From an uncultured Phycisphaera sp. (lineage in GTDB: Bacteria > Planctomycetota > Phycisphaerae > Phycisphaerales > SM1A02): a DNA stretch of 45,020 bases. The notes beneath the pieces were generated by a model that made no database searches, had not been told where the DNA came from, and saw only the letters and a program-made list of their open reading frames with translations. Location of the stretch: contig CALFOM010000134.1 in assembly GCA_937919685.1 (NCBI GenBank), positions 1-45,020 of the forward strand, in the 5' to 3' direction. The position numbers were made by a program, and so were the translations under genes. This document shows positions 15,253 through 23,656 of the stretch, piece by piece (position 1 is the stretch's first letter; each line of letters opens with the position of its first letter).

Positions 15253-17838
15253 TCAATCTTCGAACTTTGTGAGTTCTTCTGGTGACCAAGGCTGCACCCG
15301 GCCTTTGGTGTCCTCGCGTACCTTCGCGACGAATTCTGGTTCGATCGGATCTGCGATATTGTCCCACGCCTGACGGATGTAGCTCATCACCGCCGCGAGA
15401 TCGACGTCGCTGGTGTACGGCGCCGCTGGCATCGACTGGTTGTAGACGCGACCATCGACCTTGATCCGCCCTTGAAGTCCATGCAAGAGAATCCGGGTCA
15501 GCCGTTCCGGACTACCCGTCACAAAAGGGCTGTCATCAAGTGGGGGATACACCGGAGGAAGACCACGACCGGTCGCCTGATGGCAGGTCATGCAATGGCC
15601 ATAAAGACGCCGTCCTCTCGCCACCAAGCCGTCAGGTGACGTATCAATCGTCGTCACTGTCGTTGTTCCTGGTCGACCCACCCATCGCAGCGTCGTGTCG
15701 ACTGCACGGGCGGTTTCGATGATCCTTGGATCGCAATCTGCCGGATCCGCGGTCAGTACAGCGTCCCAACCCGCAGGACTTCCGAGCAGCATCATCGATT
15801 TTGCGTTCTTCGCGCCTGGACGGGTTTTTGTCGACACTTGGTCGAGAATCAAGAGGCTGGTTGCCGGCGCTTCGGCGTATTGATCGACCGCCACCGCAAG
15901 CAGTGCCGTCACCTCGTCCGGGCGACGGCGCTTCAAGACCGGCTCCACGAGCTCGCGGATCACCTGACGTTGGGCGGGCCCCGTACCGCCCAACCAACCA
16001 CCATTCCGAGGGTCACCCTGACTGCGAAGCATCGCGACTTCCCGGCCGGCGAGTCCACTCTGGATCGCGCTTCGAATCGCCGGATCTTCCACTTGTTCGG
16101 CAAGAACCGCATCGAACAATGGCATCGCCTCGCTCGAGGGAAGTTCGCCGATCGAAAGGACTGCTTGAAGACGAACCCGATCAACCTTGTCGAAGGCCAG
16201 CCTGCTCAGTGGGCCGGATCGGAGTCGGGGAGGAAGCGACTCGGACACTCTTGCGGCGTGCTCTCGAATCAATGGGTCTGGGTCGGTGGCCAGCATCTCG
16301 ATGATGGAAGAATCGATCGAATCGATACCTTGGAGCGTCCAGATCGCGTGAAGGCGGTATCTCGAAGCCATCTTTTGATCGCTCGCAAAGCGTCGAAGCT
16401 GATCGCTTACATCCAATGCGGTCCGCTCGACCAAGAGTCGTTGGGCGGTATCTCGAAGAGCGCCATTCGGATTCGAGGTCATCAACTCCGCCAACTCAAA
16501 ATTCTCCATTCGAGTTAGATCCGGCCGAACAATATCCGTCGCTGAGTCCTCGTCGACCACCCGCCAGATCCGGCCCATGCCGATCGGTGCCGCGAGTTCT
16601 CGCTCTTCGACCTGCTTTCGGAGCCAGGACGTCATATAGATTCGATGTTGGACGATCCCTCGCGCGAAATCGACGATGTACAAGCCGCCATCCGGACCAG
16701 TCAGCAGGTTGACTGGTCGGAATCGCTCGTCGGTCGACGCGAGGAATTCGGATTTCTCATGGACCGGAGTTGCGGTTGGAACACCATTTTGGTCTTGAAG
16801 GTCGTATCGCTTGACGAGGTTTCCCGCTGTCTCACAGACGAACGCGTCTCCTTCGGCACCTTTGACCAATGTCCCTCGGAACACTTCTGGACCGCACGCC
16901 GCGGTGAAGGTCCGAAGTGTGCCGTCTTCACGCAGCGTCGCCTTTTGATATCCACGATTGACCCCGGGGTTGATTCGAATCGGCCAGGTTGAACGATCGG
17001 TCGCCACATGTCGTGGAACACCTGGAAGTCCGCCGGCTTCCGTGTTCCGCGCCGAGTAGTGCTTCGGGAAGGCATCACCGATCAAGGGATCGGAATTTGG
17101 TGAATAGTAGAGACGACCAAGATCATCTCTCGCCACACCCCACTGGCCATGCTTCGGAACTTTTCTTGTTTCGACATCGAGATCACCATCGGCCCGCTGC
17201 CGGAACCGAAAAGACTGGTGATGCTGGGACGTCTCGTAGAAGTTGTCGATGCCGTACCGAAGGCCGTTACCAGCATGCTCTGGGTTCTCCAGGCCGTCGA
17301 AACCGGAGACCAGCACTTGGGTGTCATCGGCGCGACCATCTCCATCGGTATCCCGGCAATAGAGAAGATTCGGTGGTTCGATCAGCAAGAGACCATCGAA
17401 GGCTGGTGCAATTCCTCGGGGAAGAACGAGGTGGTCGAGAAAGACGTCGGCTTCATCCATGATGCCATCCCCGTCTTGATCATGAAGCTTGACCACCCGT
17501 CCGACCGGTTTCATCTCACCGGTTCCGTTCGCATCAGGCATGTACCCCCGCATCTCCACCACCCAGAGATCACCACGGCCATCAAATGCGATCTGGACTG
17601 GATCGCCGATCAATGGTTCGCTCGCGACGAGATCAATCCGGTATCCCGGTTGGAGAACGAACGCCTCCTTGGATGCGGCGGGGGTGAGCGGAGGGGATGC
17701 GGGCAGCCGCCACTCCTCTGGGAGTTCACGTTGGATCTCGCCTGCCCGATCACCATTCTGGGCGGTGACAGTGGAGACGGTGGAGACGCTCAGAACCAGT
17801 GTGGCCACAAACGAGAGGGATCGTTGTTTCAGGATCAT
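15253..17838 (-). CDS. PVC-type beta-propeller / HEAT / cytochrome c dehydrogenase-like protein
   Basis: 861 residues with a signal peptide (ending STVTAQ). Domain order: a glucose/sorbosone dehydrogenase-like propeller (residues 60-400; VQIAFDGRGDLWVVEMRGYMPD, DQDGDGIMDEADVFLD, LTGPDGGLYIVDFARGIVQH), HEAT-like helical repeats (440-680), and a C-terminal cytochrome c domain with the heme motif CMTCH (GHCMTCHQATGRGLP) and a distal Met candidate (NQSMPAAPYTSD). Such fusions are abundant in planctomycetes and are thought to oxidise sugars in the periplasm and pass electrons through the heme. It is divergent from the DUF1080 protein (85-bp gap), a common pairing in carbohydrate catabolism, and converges on the TolC gene with 42 bp between stops. 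Confidence 0.9.
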   Translation of the reverse strand: MILKQRSLSFVATLVLSVSTVSTVTAQNGDRAGEIQRELPEEWRLPASPPLTPAASKEAFVLQPGYRIDLVASEPLIGDPVQIAFDGRGDLWVVEMRGYMPDANGTGEMKPVGRVVKLHDQDGDGIMDEADVFLDHLVLPRGIAPAFDGLLLIEPPNLLYCRDTDGDGRADDTQVLVSGFDGLENPEHAGNGLRYGIDNFYETSQHHQSFRFRQRADGDLDVETRKVPKHGQWGVARDDLGRLYYSPNSDPLIGDAFPKHYSARNTEAGGLPGVPRHVATDRSTWPIRINPGVNRGYQKATLREDGTLRTFTAACGPEVFRGTLVKGAEGDAFVCETAGNLVKRYDLQDQNGVPTATPVHEKSEFLASTDERFRPVNLLTGPDGGLYIVDFARGIVQHRIYMTSWLRKQVEERELAAPIGMGRIWRVVDEDSATDIVRPDLTRMENFELAELMTSNPNGALRDTAQRLLVERTALDVSDQLRRFASDQKMASRYRLHAIWTLQGIDSIDSSIIEMLATDPDPLIREHAARVSESLPPRLRSGPLSRLAFDKVDRVRLQAVLSIGELPSSEAMPLFDAVLAEQVEDPAIRSAIQSGLAGREVAMLRSQGDPRNGGWLGGTGPAQRQVIRELVEPVLKRRRPDEVTALLAVAVDQYAEAPATSLLILDQVSTKTRPGAKNAKSMMLLGSPAGWDAVLTADPADCDPRIIETARAVDTTLRWVGRPGTTTVTTIDTSPDGLVARGRRLYGHCMTCHQATGRGLPPVYPPLDDSPFVTGSPERLTRILLHGLQGRIKVDGRVYNQSMPAAPYTSDVDLAAVMSYIRQAWDNIADPIEPEFVAKVREDTKGRVQPWSPEELTKFED

Positions 17839-17923
17839 GCCCTAAGTGTAGATCGGTACCGCTTCGGATCGAACGGTTCGAATTCGGAATCCTAGATCTT
17901 CCTGACGGGTATGCTCCGGCATC

Positions 17924-19165
17924 ATGATCAAGATCCTCCACCGAACCGTAGCTTTGATTGTGCTCCTGCTTGTCGGCTCACCAATCGTGAGTTTGGCCCA
18001 GGAACTCGACACAGAAGTCCGACCAACATGGTGGTCTTCGCTCCCGATGGCCCCACTCTTCGCCGCCCCCGCGACTGGAGATGTCCTTCCAAAAGGTTGG
18101 AATGTGGTGGGGGGTCCGGCGACCTTCAATTTCACCACTGATGCGAAGGGGCGGCTGGAGGTGCATGGAACCGGGTCCGCACCACAGAATGCGTTCCTTG
18201 TGAGCCCTGACTCATACGGCGACTTCCTTCTTGAATTCGACGTGTTTATCGAGAAGGATGGCGGCAATTCGGGCGTGCAAATCCGGAGTACGATCGATGG
18301 GTCGCGAATGTTTGGCTACCAGATCGAGATCGATCCCTCGGACCGTGCCTGGTCGGCTGGGCTTTATGACGAAGGACGTCGCGGCTGGCTCGCCTCGCTT
18401 CAAGACAATGTCGATGCACAGGAGGCATTCGCGCCTGGTGCGTGGAACAACTACAAGATTCTCGCGATCGGTCCTCGCATCCGAACTTGGATCAATGATG
18501 TCCCGGCGATCGACCACCTTGATTTCGTGGATGCCCAGGGGCGATTCGGATTCCAGGTCCACTCTGGAAACTGTGACGTGCGATGGCGGAACATTCGGAT
18601 CGCCAACCTTGGTGATCGAACCGAAACGATTCTGCTCGACGCTTCACAAAGGGTTGGATTTCGAGTTATGCCGGAAGATGGTCTCTCCCCTCAAGATGAT
18701 GGATGGAGAATGGACCGTGAAGGCGTTCGGCTCGAGAGTGTGAATTTGCTTCCGGATGTCCCCTGTGTGCTGACGATCAAGGCGACGCTCGGTCGAGGAC
18801 TTTTATTGGTCGAGATCGCTGATGTCGTCGCAGGTCCCGGATACAGCCTGAAGATTCCCGGCCCGCTCGGTTCTTCCGACACACCTGGCGTGATTCGTCT
18901 TCTTCGCTTCCCGGATCGATTGTGGGTTCTGGTCGATGATGTCCCGTTGATTCCGGGCCCCCGGGATATCGATGATGCCGTGCCGATGAGTCTGTCGTGC
19001 ACCATCGACACAGATGCCGTTATTCATCAGATCTCGATCGATCTCCCATCAGAGATAGAGTCAGCGTGGATCGACAAGACTCGGAAGGCCTGGTCTGTGC
19101 AACCTAAAAATGTTTCGCCGGCCCCTAAGGCTGCGAAACAAGAGACTCCGAGCGTCGATCCCTGA
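17924..19165 (+). CDS. Secreted DUF1080 (3-keto-disaccharide hydrolase-like) protein
   Basis: 413 residues with a signal peptide (ALIVLLLVGSPIVSLAQ). Residues 45-230 form a DUF1080/concanavalin-like sandwich: DFLLEFDVFIEKDGGNSGVQIRS, FGYQIEIDPSDRAWSAGLYDEGRRGWL, WNNYKILAIGPRIRTWINDVPAID and GRFGFQVHSGNCDVRWRNIRI, all typical. The second half (230-395) looks like another beta-sandwich of similar size, possibly a diverged duplicate. Members of the DUF1080 family hydrolyse 3-ketosugars or bind glycans. Its divergent neighbour is the PVC dehydrogenase-like protein, so oxidation of a sugar to a keto form followed by hydrolysis is a sensible joint role (inference). The stop lies 9 bp from that of the REC-GGDEF gene. 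Confidence 0.85.
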   Translation: MIKILHRTVALIVLLLVGSPIVSLAQELDTEVRPTWWSSLPMAPLFAAPATGDVLPKGWNVVGGPATFNFTTDAKGRLEVHGTGSAPQNAFLVSPDSYGDFLLEFDVFIEKDGGNSGVQIRSTIDGSRMFGYQIEIDPSDRAWSAGLYDEGRRGWLASLQDNVDAQEAFAPGAWNNYKILAIGPRIRTWINDVPAIDHLDFVDAQGRFGFQVHSGNCDVRWRNIRIANLGDRTETILLDASQRVGFRVMPEDGLSPQDDGWRMDREGVRLESVNLLPDVPCVLTIKATLGRGLLLVEIADVVAGPGYSLKIPGPLGSSDTPGVIRLLRFPDRLWVLVDDVPLIPGPRDIDDAVPMSLSCTIDTDAVIHQISIDLPSEIESAWIDKTRKAWSVQPKNVSPAPKAAKQETPSVDP

Positions 19166-19174
19166 TCAAACCGA

Positions 19175-20110
19175 TCAACCTGTCGCGGAGTGTGGCCAGA
19201 CCTGAGCATCCGCGGCGACCACCTGATTACGACCAGCCTTCTTGGCCCGATAGAGCGCTTGATCCGCCGCAGCGATCAATTTCTCTGGAGTCGGGGCTCC
19301 TGAGATGCAACTCAGATCCGCGACCCCAAAGGAAGCGGAGATCCTCACGCCTGGTCGATCAGTCCATTGGATTTCGGAAATCCTAACCCTATGCCGGTCC
19401 GCGACTTCCATCGTCTCCATGAGATCGGTTCCTGGCGCGATGAGTGCGAATTCCTCTCCCCCGTATCGGCAGGCGACATCGGGTGATCGACCGCTTCCGA
19501 GAATGCCTGCTGTTCGTTCGAGTACTTCATCACCGAACGGGTGGCCGTAGGAATCGTTGAGACTCTTGAACCGATCGAGATCACAAAGCACTAAGGACAA
19601 TGAGTTTCCGTAGCGGATCGCCGATGCGGTCTCTGCCTCCAGGCGATCATCGAGATACGCCCGGTTCCAGAGTCCGGTGAGCCCGTCGAGCTGGGCTCGT
19701 TGCGCGAGCATCTTCACCAGACGCTGCATCCGAAGGGCAGATCGAACTCTGGCTTTCAACTCCCCGACATCGAATGGTTTTCCAACGAAGTCGACCGCGC
19801 CCAGATCGAGGCCGCGAACCCGGTCCATAGTTTCGTTGCTCGCAGAAACAAAGATCACCGCAATGTCGCGGGTGATTGGATCGGCCTTGAGTCGGGCGAG
19901 AACCTCAAAGCCATCGAGATCTTCGAGATCGATATCAAGGAGAATAACCTCGGGTTGCAGCTTCTTCGCGGCAGCAATCCCTTCGTCCGCCGTATGGACG
20001 GAATGGAGATCGATCCGCTCATGACGCAGGCGTGCTCGCAAGAGTCGGTGAACGAGATCCGAGTCATCGATCGCGAGTACCCGCGGTCGCATCGGTTCAT
20101 CGTGAGACAT
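19175..20110 (-). CDS. Response regulator diguanylate cyclase (REC-GGDEF)
   Basis: 311 residues. The receiver domain (1-125) has acidic pocket D15/D16, phospho-acceptor D59 (VILLDID) and K112 (FVGKPFD). The GGDEF domain (140-305) has the active-site loop GGEEF (218-222), the conserved DGLTGLWNRAYLDDRL entry, and an RxxD inhibitory site (R209-D212) exactly five residues before GGEEF. Phosphorylation should switch on synthesis of cyclic di-GMP, with product feedback at the I-site. GGGAG lies 5 bp before the ATG. The Hpt protein gene starts upstream on the same strand with a 21-bp gap, so both are likely co-transcribed. No histidine kinase is encoded nearby. Confidence 0.95.
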   Translation of the reverse strand: MSHDEPMRPRVLAIDDSDLVHRLLRARLRHERIDLHSVHTADEGIAAAKKLQPEVILLDIDLEDLDGFEVLARLKADPITRDIAVIFVSASNETMDRVRGLDLGAVDFVGKPFDVGELKARVRSALRMQRLVKMLAQRAQLDGLTGLWNRAYLDDRLEAETASAIRYGNSLSLVLCDLDRFKSLNDSYGHPFGDEVLERTAGILGSGRSPDVACRYGGEEFALIAPGTDLMETMEVADRHRVRISEIQWTDRPGVRISASFGVADLSCISGAPTPEKLIAAADQALYRAKKAGRNQVVAADAQVWPHSATG

Positions 20111-20131
20111 ACTGACTCCCGGTAGTCGGCT

Positions 20132-20473
20132 TCAAGAATCCCCCGGACGCACCGCGGCCCGGCAACTACTGATGAGGTCCTCGACCCGTTCTGAAAGATC
20201 TGAGATCATCGCCTCGTCGGTGAGAAGGTCGTATTCCAACCGAGCCGCGGAGTCTCCGATCGAATCGAATCCGTATCCGCCGGCCGCACCCTTCAACTGA
20301 TGTGAGATTCGCTGCAACGCGACCACATCCTCAGAGAGGAAGGCTGATCGGATCGTCTCGACCCGTTGATCCATTTCCTCGACGAATCGAATGACGAGAT
20401 CTCGAAGGTCGAGATCGTCCTCGTAGATGCTGTGCAGCGGGGGTGTTCCGTTTGTTTCAGGAGTCTGATCCAT
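20132..20473 (-). CDS. Histidine phosphotransfer (Hpt) domain protein
   Basis: 113 residues from the ATG at 20473. A single Hpt four-helix domain with the phospho-acceptor H58 in ISHQLKGAAGGYGFDSIG, the usual HxLKGxAxxxG motif, followed by helix AARLEYDLLTDEAM. It should carry phosphate between a kinase or hybrid sensor and a receiver, most simply the REC-GGDEF protein encoded 21 bp downstream. The frame stays open far upstream (to 20941), but that part overlaps the divergent hydrolase gene and is spurious. An ATG at 20545 would add 24 residues rich in Arg/Lys and cannot be excluded. Confidence 0.85.
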   Translation of the reverse strand: MDQTPETNGTPPLHSIYEDDLDLRDLVIRFVEEMDQRVETIRSAFLSEDVVALQRISHQLKGAAGGYGFDSIGDSAARLEYDLLTDEAMISDLSERVEDLISSCRAAVRPGDS

Positions 20474-20668
20474 GCCAGATCCATCGGCATATCCCACGTC
20501 TCGCTTCCTTTTGCGGGCACCGTGGGATGGTGATCGGACGGGCATGATCGAATCTGTCGGCACAGACCTTACAAGTGGTATTCGTGGACCATCATGAATG
20601 ATCGCCGAGTACCATGCTTGATCACCTTGTCCGACGTCGGGGACGCCCCCGGCATCCGGAGTTTCAAC

Positions 20669-21658
20669 ATGATTCCCAAGCAACCACCCCGTGATGGGCA
20701 GTCCGGTTTCTTGTACCTCCCGCCTTACCGTGTCCACGGAATTAGTGTCGCGGGCGAGTACACCACCATCACGATTCCAGAATTCGGCGTCACCTTCGAC
20801 ATGGGTCAATGCACCCGTGCGTCGTTGACCAGTGACCTCATCGCATTGAGTCACTCCCACATGGATCATGTTGGGTCGATTCCATACTGGTTCAGTCAGC
20901 GGTACTTCCAGAAGTTGGAGGGTGGAAGGATCGTCTGCCATCCAGAGATCGCTGGCCCGCTGCGTCGAATGCTTGCTTCATGGGTCGATCTCGAACGTCA
21001 GAAGACGCCCAATGAAATCGTCGAGATCGAACCAGAATCTGAGATTGAACTCCGTCAGAACATTGTTCTCCGGGCCATCGAGACCAGGCACACATGTCCA
21101 AGTCTTGGTTATGCGGTCGTCGAACATCGTCATAAGTTAAAGCTGGAGTATCAAGATCTTCCCCAGAGCGAGTTGCGCCGAATCCGAAGTGAAGGAAATG
21201 ATCTCACTGTGAAGACAGAGATCCCCTTGATCGCGTACACCGGTGACACTGATCGTGGAGATTTTCTAGAGCGGGATGAATTTGCCAAGGCGAGAGTCGT
21301 CATCGCGGAGTGCACGTTCTTCGACGAGGATCATCGTGGACGAGCTCGAGTCGGCCGACATCTTCACCTTGACGATATCGCTGAGCTCCTTAAAAAGTGG
21401 GACGCGGAACATGTGGTGCTTGTTCATCTCTCGCGTAGAACTCTGCTCTCTGATGCGCGAGAGCGACTCGCAACCCTCGGATCTGATGCTGATCGAGTGC
21501 ATCTTCTAATGGACCATCGAACGAATCGGCGGCGATACGAAACACAGCTCGCGGAAGTTGCTGAAGTCTCTGTCGAAACAAGCGTGGGGGTTGGGGGTGA
21601 TTCCATCGAAAAGTCAAATGGTTCCACGAATTCTGAGGGGCTTCAAGAGAAAGGTTGA
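20669..21658 (+). CDS. Metallo-beta-lactamase-fold hydrolase, RNase Z-like
   Basis: About 329 residues. The metal motif HSHMDH (H62, H64, D66, H67) follows a strand TFDMGQCTRA; the later ligands are in TRHTCPSLGYAV, YTGDTD and RHLHLDD. The arrangement, with the short C-terminal ECTFFDEDHRGRARVGRHLHLDDIAELL, is that of the RNase Z/ElaC subgroup, so 3'-end processing of tRNA or a related phosphodiester hydrolysis is likely. The ATG at 20669 (MIPKQPP) is chosen because CGGAG sits 7 bp before it. An upstream ATG at 20594 lacks such a site and would overlap the possible Hpt leader. It ends 146 bp before the dnaA start. Confidence 0.85.
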   Translation: MIPKQPPRDGQSGFLYLPPYRVHGISVAGEYTTITIPEFGVTFDMGQCTRASLTSDLIALSHSHMDHVGSIPYWFSQRYFQKLEGGRIVCHPEIAGPLRRMLASWVDLERQKTPNEIVEIEPESEIELRQNIVLRAIETRHTCPSLGYAVVEHRHKLKLEYQDLPQSELRRIRSEGNDLTVKTEIPLIAYTGDTDRGDFLERDEFAKARVVIAECTFFDEDHRGRARVGRHLHLDDIAELLKKWDAEHVVLVHLSRRTLLSDARERLATLGSDADRVHLLMDHRTNRRRYETQLAEVAEVSVETSVGVGGDSIEKSNGSTNSEGLQEKG

Positions 21659-21804
21659 CGAGAGACCTTCTTCGGGAGTACATTCTTGTTCTCGGTCACG
21701 GTGGGCTTCGTTGATCGAGTGTTCTGAAATCAACCACATCAGGCATTGAGTTGTTCTAGATTTTCCTGATTCACGAGGGATGACGCCGCGTGGAGTCTGT
21801 CGAT

Positions 21805-23187
21805 ATGTCGAGACCAGATCCAGAACTCCGTAAGGACCTCATCGCATATTTGAGGTTGAATCACCCAGAAATGTGTCGTGCGTGGTTTGATGACATCGAG
21901 CCGGTTGATTTCGAAGGTGGCGTCCTTCGGCTTTGTGTTCGAGAACCAGTGCAACTTCGCTATCTCCAGCGAGCATGCATGGATCCGTTCAAGGAAGCTG
22001 CTCAGGCGGTCACTGGAATGCTCATCTCGGTGCGATTTGTCTCACCAGAGGAGTGTGAGCAGCCCGAACCAAGTGAATTGACCATGGGTCATGGCCGCCA
22101 GAAGGCGGTTCCTCGCAACGAGGGGATTGATCTCGCTGCAGAGCAGATGGTCTTAAGTCCTGATTACGTCTTCGACAATTTCATTGTCGGACCCGGCAAC
22201 CGTCTCGCGCTCATGGCGGCCTCGGCGGTCGCAGAGAAGCCCGGACGAGCCTACAACCCATATTTCATCCATGGTGGGGTCGGGCTTGGCAAGACACACC
22301 TTCTTCAGGCGATCTGTCAGTTGATTCTGGCTGATCAGCCCGACGCAAACATCTGCTACATCTCATGTTCCACCTTCATGGACCTTTTCCATGAGTGTGT
22401 GAAGGCGGGCCGGATGCAGGATTTCCGGCATCACTTCCGGACGGCTGATGTCCTGGTGATCGACGATATTCACTTCCTATCCAAGCATGATCGAAGTCAG
22501 GAAGAGTTCTTCCACACCTTCAACACCTTGTATCAGTCTGGCCGGCAGATCGTGCTCAGTTCCGACGCCGCTCCAGCGGAGATCCCCGACCTCGAGGAAC
22601 GATTGACGAGCCGTTTCAACTGTGGGCTTGTCGCCAGAATCGAGCGTCCTTGTTACGAAACGCGTGTTGCGATCCTCAAGGCGAAGGCACTACTGCACGA
22701 TCTGGAGCTTCCGGATGATGTTCCGGCCTACATTGCGGCCAGGTTGGACACGAATATCCGCGAGTTAGAGGGGGCCCTCTCGAGAATTCGTGGTTTTGCC
22801 CTCGCCGAGAACGAGCCAATCACTCTTGAGCTTGCCAAAAAAGCCCTCGCGGACGATCCTTCGAGGGGTGGTGGTGTGGAGGGGGCCGCCCCGTCGATCC
22901 AAACCATCATCGAATCCGTGACCCGGTACTACGACGTGAAGTTGACAGATCTGCTGAGCAAACGACGCCACAAGTCGATCACGGTTCCCCGACAGATCTG
23001 CATGTGGCTGGCTCGGCGGCACACCCGATTCAGCCTGGAAGAGATCGGTGGCTACTTCGGTGGCCGTGATCACACGACCGTGATGCATGCGATTCGGGCT
23101 GTGAACCGAAGACGAGACGAGGATTCCTCATTCTCAGATGCTCTAGACAGGCTGGAAACGAATGTTCTTGGGCGGGTTGAGATCTGA
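21805..23187 (+). CDS. dnaA: Chromosomal replication initiator protein DnaA
   Basis: DnaA binds origin boxes and opens the duplex. Present are the short N-terminal domain (residues 1-75), Walker A in FIHGGVGLGKTHLLQA, Walker B in VLVIDDIHFLSKHDRSQEEFFHTFN, sensor 2 region TNIRELEGALSRI, and the C-terminal DNA-binding signature in GGYFGGRDHTTVMHAI. About 460 residues; the linker between domains I and III is short. The ATG at 21805 is preferred: GGAG lies 9 bp before it, and that GGAG overlaps the alternative GTG at 21790 (which adds MESVD). A strong terminator and a candidate origin follow the stop. Neither dnaN nor gyrB is adjacent, as is common in planctomycetes. Confidence 0.97.
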   Translation: MSRPDPELRKDLIAYLRLNHPEMCRAWFDDIEPVDFEGGVLRLCVREPVQLRYLQRACMDPFKEAAQAVTGMLISVRFVSPEECEQPEPSELTMGHGRQKAVPRNEGIDLAAEQMVLSPDYVFDNFIVGPGNRLALMAASAVAEKPGRAYNPYFIHGGVGLGKTHLLQAICQLILADQPDANICYISCSTFMDLFHECVKAGRMQDFRHHFRTADVLVIDDIHFLSKHDRSQEEFFHTFNTLYQSGRQIVLSSDAAPAEIPDLEERLTSRFNCGLVARIERPCYETRVAILKAKALLHDLELPDDVPAYIAARLDTNIRELEGALSRIRGFALAENEPITLELAKKALADDPSRGGGVEGAAPSIQTIIESVTRYYDVKLTDLLSKRRHKSITVPRQICMWLARRHTRFSLEEIGGYFGGRDHTTVMHAIRAVNRRRDEDSSFSDALDRLETNVLGRVEI

Positions 23188-23233
23188 GCCTTGGACCCAA
23201 CGCAGCCCGAATCTGTGATTCTCAAAACCGACC

Positions 23234-23277
23234 AAAACCCCACCAAAGGCCCGATAACTGGCCTCTGGTGGGGTTTT
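23234..23277 (+). terminator. Intrinsic terminator after dnaA
   Basis: AAAACCCCACCA (23234-23245) pairs perfectly with TGGTGGGGTTTT (23266-23277). Inside, AGGCC (23247-23251) pairs with GGCCT (23260-23264) around an 8-nt loop, with one A/C mismatch between the stems. The stem ends in a T-run and lies 47 bp after the dnaA stop. The A-run at the left foot means it could also act on reverse-strand transcripts. Confidence 0.88.
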
Positions 23278-23302
23278 CTTGGTGTGGTCACTTCATCGGG
23301 TC

Positions 23303-23325
23303 TTCTCCACAGTTCTTGTGGATGA
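23303..23325. promoter_or_regulatory. Inverted pair of DnaA-box-like sites
   Basis: TTCTCCACA (23303-23311) and, on the other strand, TCATCCACA (23317-23325) face each other across a 5-bp spacer. Each differs from TTATCCACA at one base. The TCCACA cores form a perfect inverted pair. Confidence 0.5.
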
Positions 23326-23479
23326 ATCCTGCAGGAAGCGCCGGTAGGAATTTGTGTTTTGGATTGTGCGTGACGGCGGAAACCGGCTTGAAGCCCCGGG
23401 GCTCCCAGATGACCCCCGAGCCCAACACAAACCAGCGCTATCCGACGCTTAGTTGACAAACCACCAGCACGCCGCTTTG

Positions 23480-23512
23480 AACATAAACCCTTGTCTTGTA
23501 TTGGTTTATGTT
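23480..23512. repeat. Perfect 10-bp inverted repeat in the candidate origin
   Basis: AACATAAACC (23480-23489) and GGTTTATGTT (23503-23512) are exact inverse complements separated by 13 bp. TTGTCTT occurs in the spacer and again just after the right arm (23511-23517). The segment is the most AT-rich part of the gap and could be an unwinding element or a protein-binding palindrome. Confidence 0.75.
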
Positions 23513-23525
23513 GTCTTTTGGTTGG

Positions 23526-23534
23526 TTTTCCACA
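23526..23534 (+). promoter_or_regulatory. DnaA box
   Basis: TTTTCCACA matches the relaxed consensus TTWTNCACA at every position and sits inside the small palindrome GGTTT-TCCAC-AAACC. A weaker copy (TTCCCCACA on the reverse strand) lies at 23627-23635. Confidence 0.5.
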
Positions 23535-23544
23535 AACCGGCGCC

Positions 23545-23592
23545 TCTCTTCTAAGAGGAAGAGATAAAGAACCTTTTCCTCTCTAGAAGAGA
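23545..23592. repeat. Long imperfect inverted repeat beyond the DnaA box
   Basis: Left arm 23545-23563 (TCTCTTCTAAGAGGAAGAG) and right arm 23573-23592 are inverse complements over about 17 of 20 positions, with a 9-nt loop (ATAAAGAAC). It could be the terminator of the reverse-strand mutM gene, whose stop is about 65 bp away, or part of the origin. It lacks a clean T-run. Confidence 0.6.
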
Positions 23593-23656
23593 CCATTCGG
23601 TGGTCACTGGAGTCGTGTGTGTTAATTGTGGGGAACGTCTTGGCGAGTCATCGGGG

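Larger units (their letters stand above)
23278..23656. other. Candidate replication origin between dnaA and mutM
   Basis: Gene-free, and AT-richer than its surroundings in its second half. It contains three DnaA-box-like 9-mers, a perfect 10-bp inverted repeat in AT-rich DNA, a second 20-bp imperfect inverted repeat, and a TTGACA hexamer (23453-23458). No open frame with a credible start is seen. From 23185 to 23698 there is not one GATC, although GATC is very frequent in the rest of the window. The position next to dnaA fits an origin; proof would need GC-skew or marker-frequency data. Confidence 0.5.

Noticed and set aside
20546-20941. Upstream extension of the Hpt protein frame
   Set aside because: It is antisense to the RNase Z-like gene and its composition is unlike a real domain.
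23268-23456. 62-codon open frame inside the candidate origin
   Set aside because: It overlaps the terminator, has no ribosome site and its product has no protein-like pattern.
23453-23458. TTGACA as a -35 box for a transcript towards mutM
   Set aside because: No acceptable -10 box follows at normal spacing (TTTGAA at 17 bp), and nothing downstream on that strand would be expressed.
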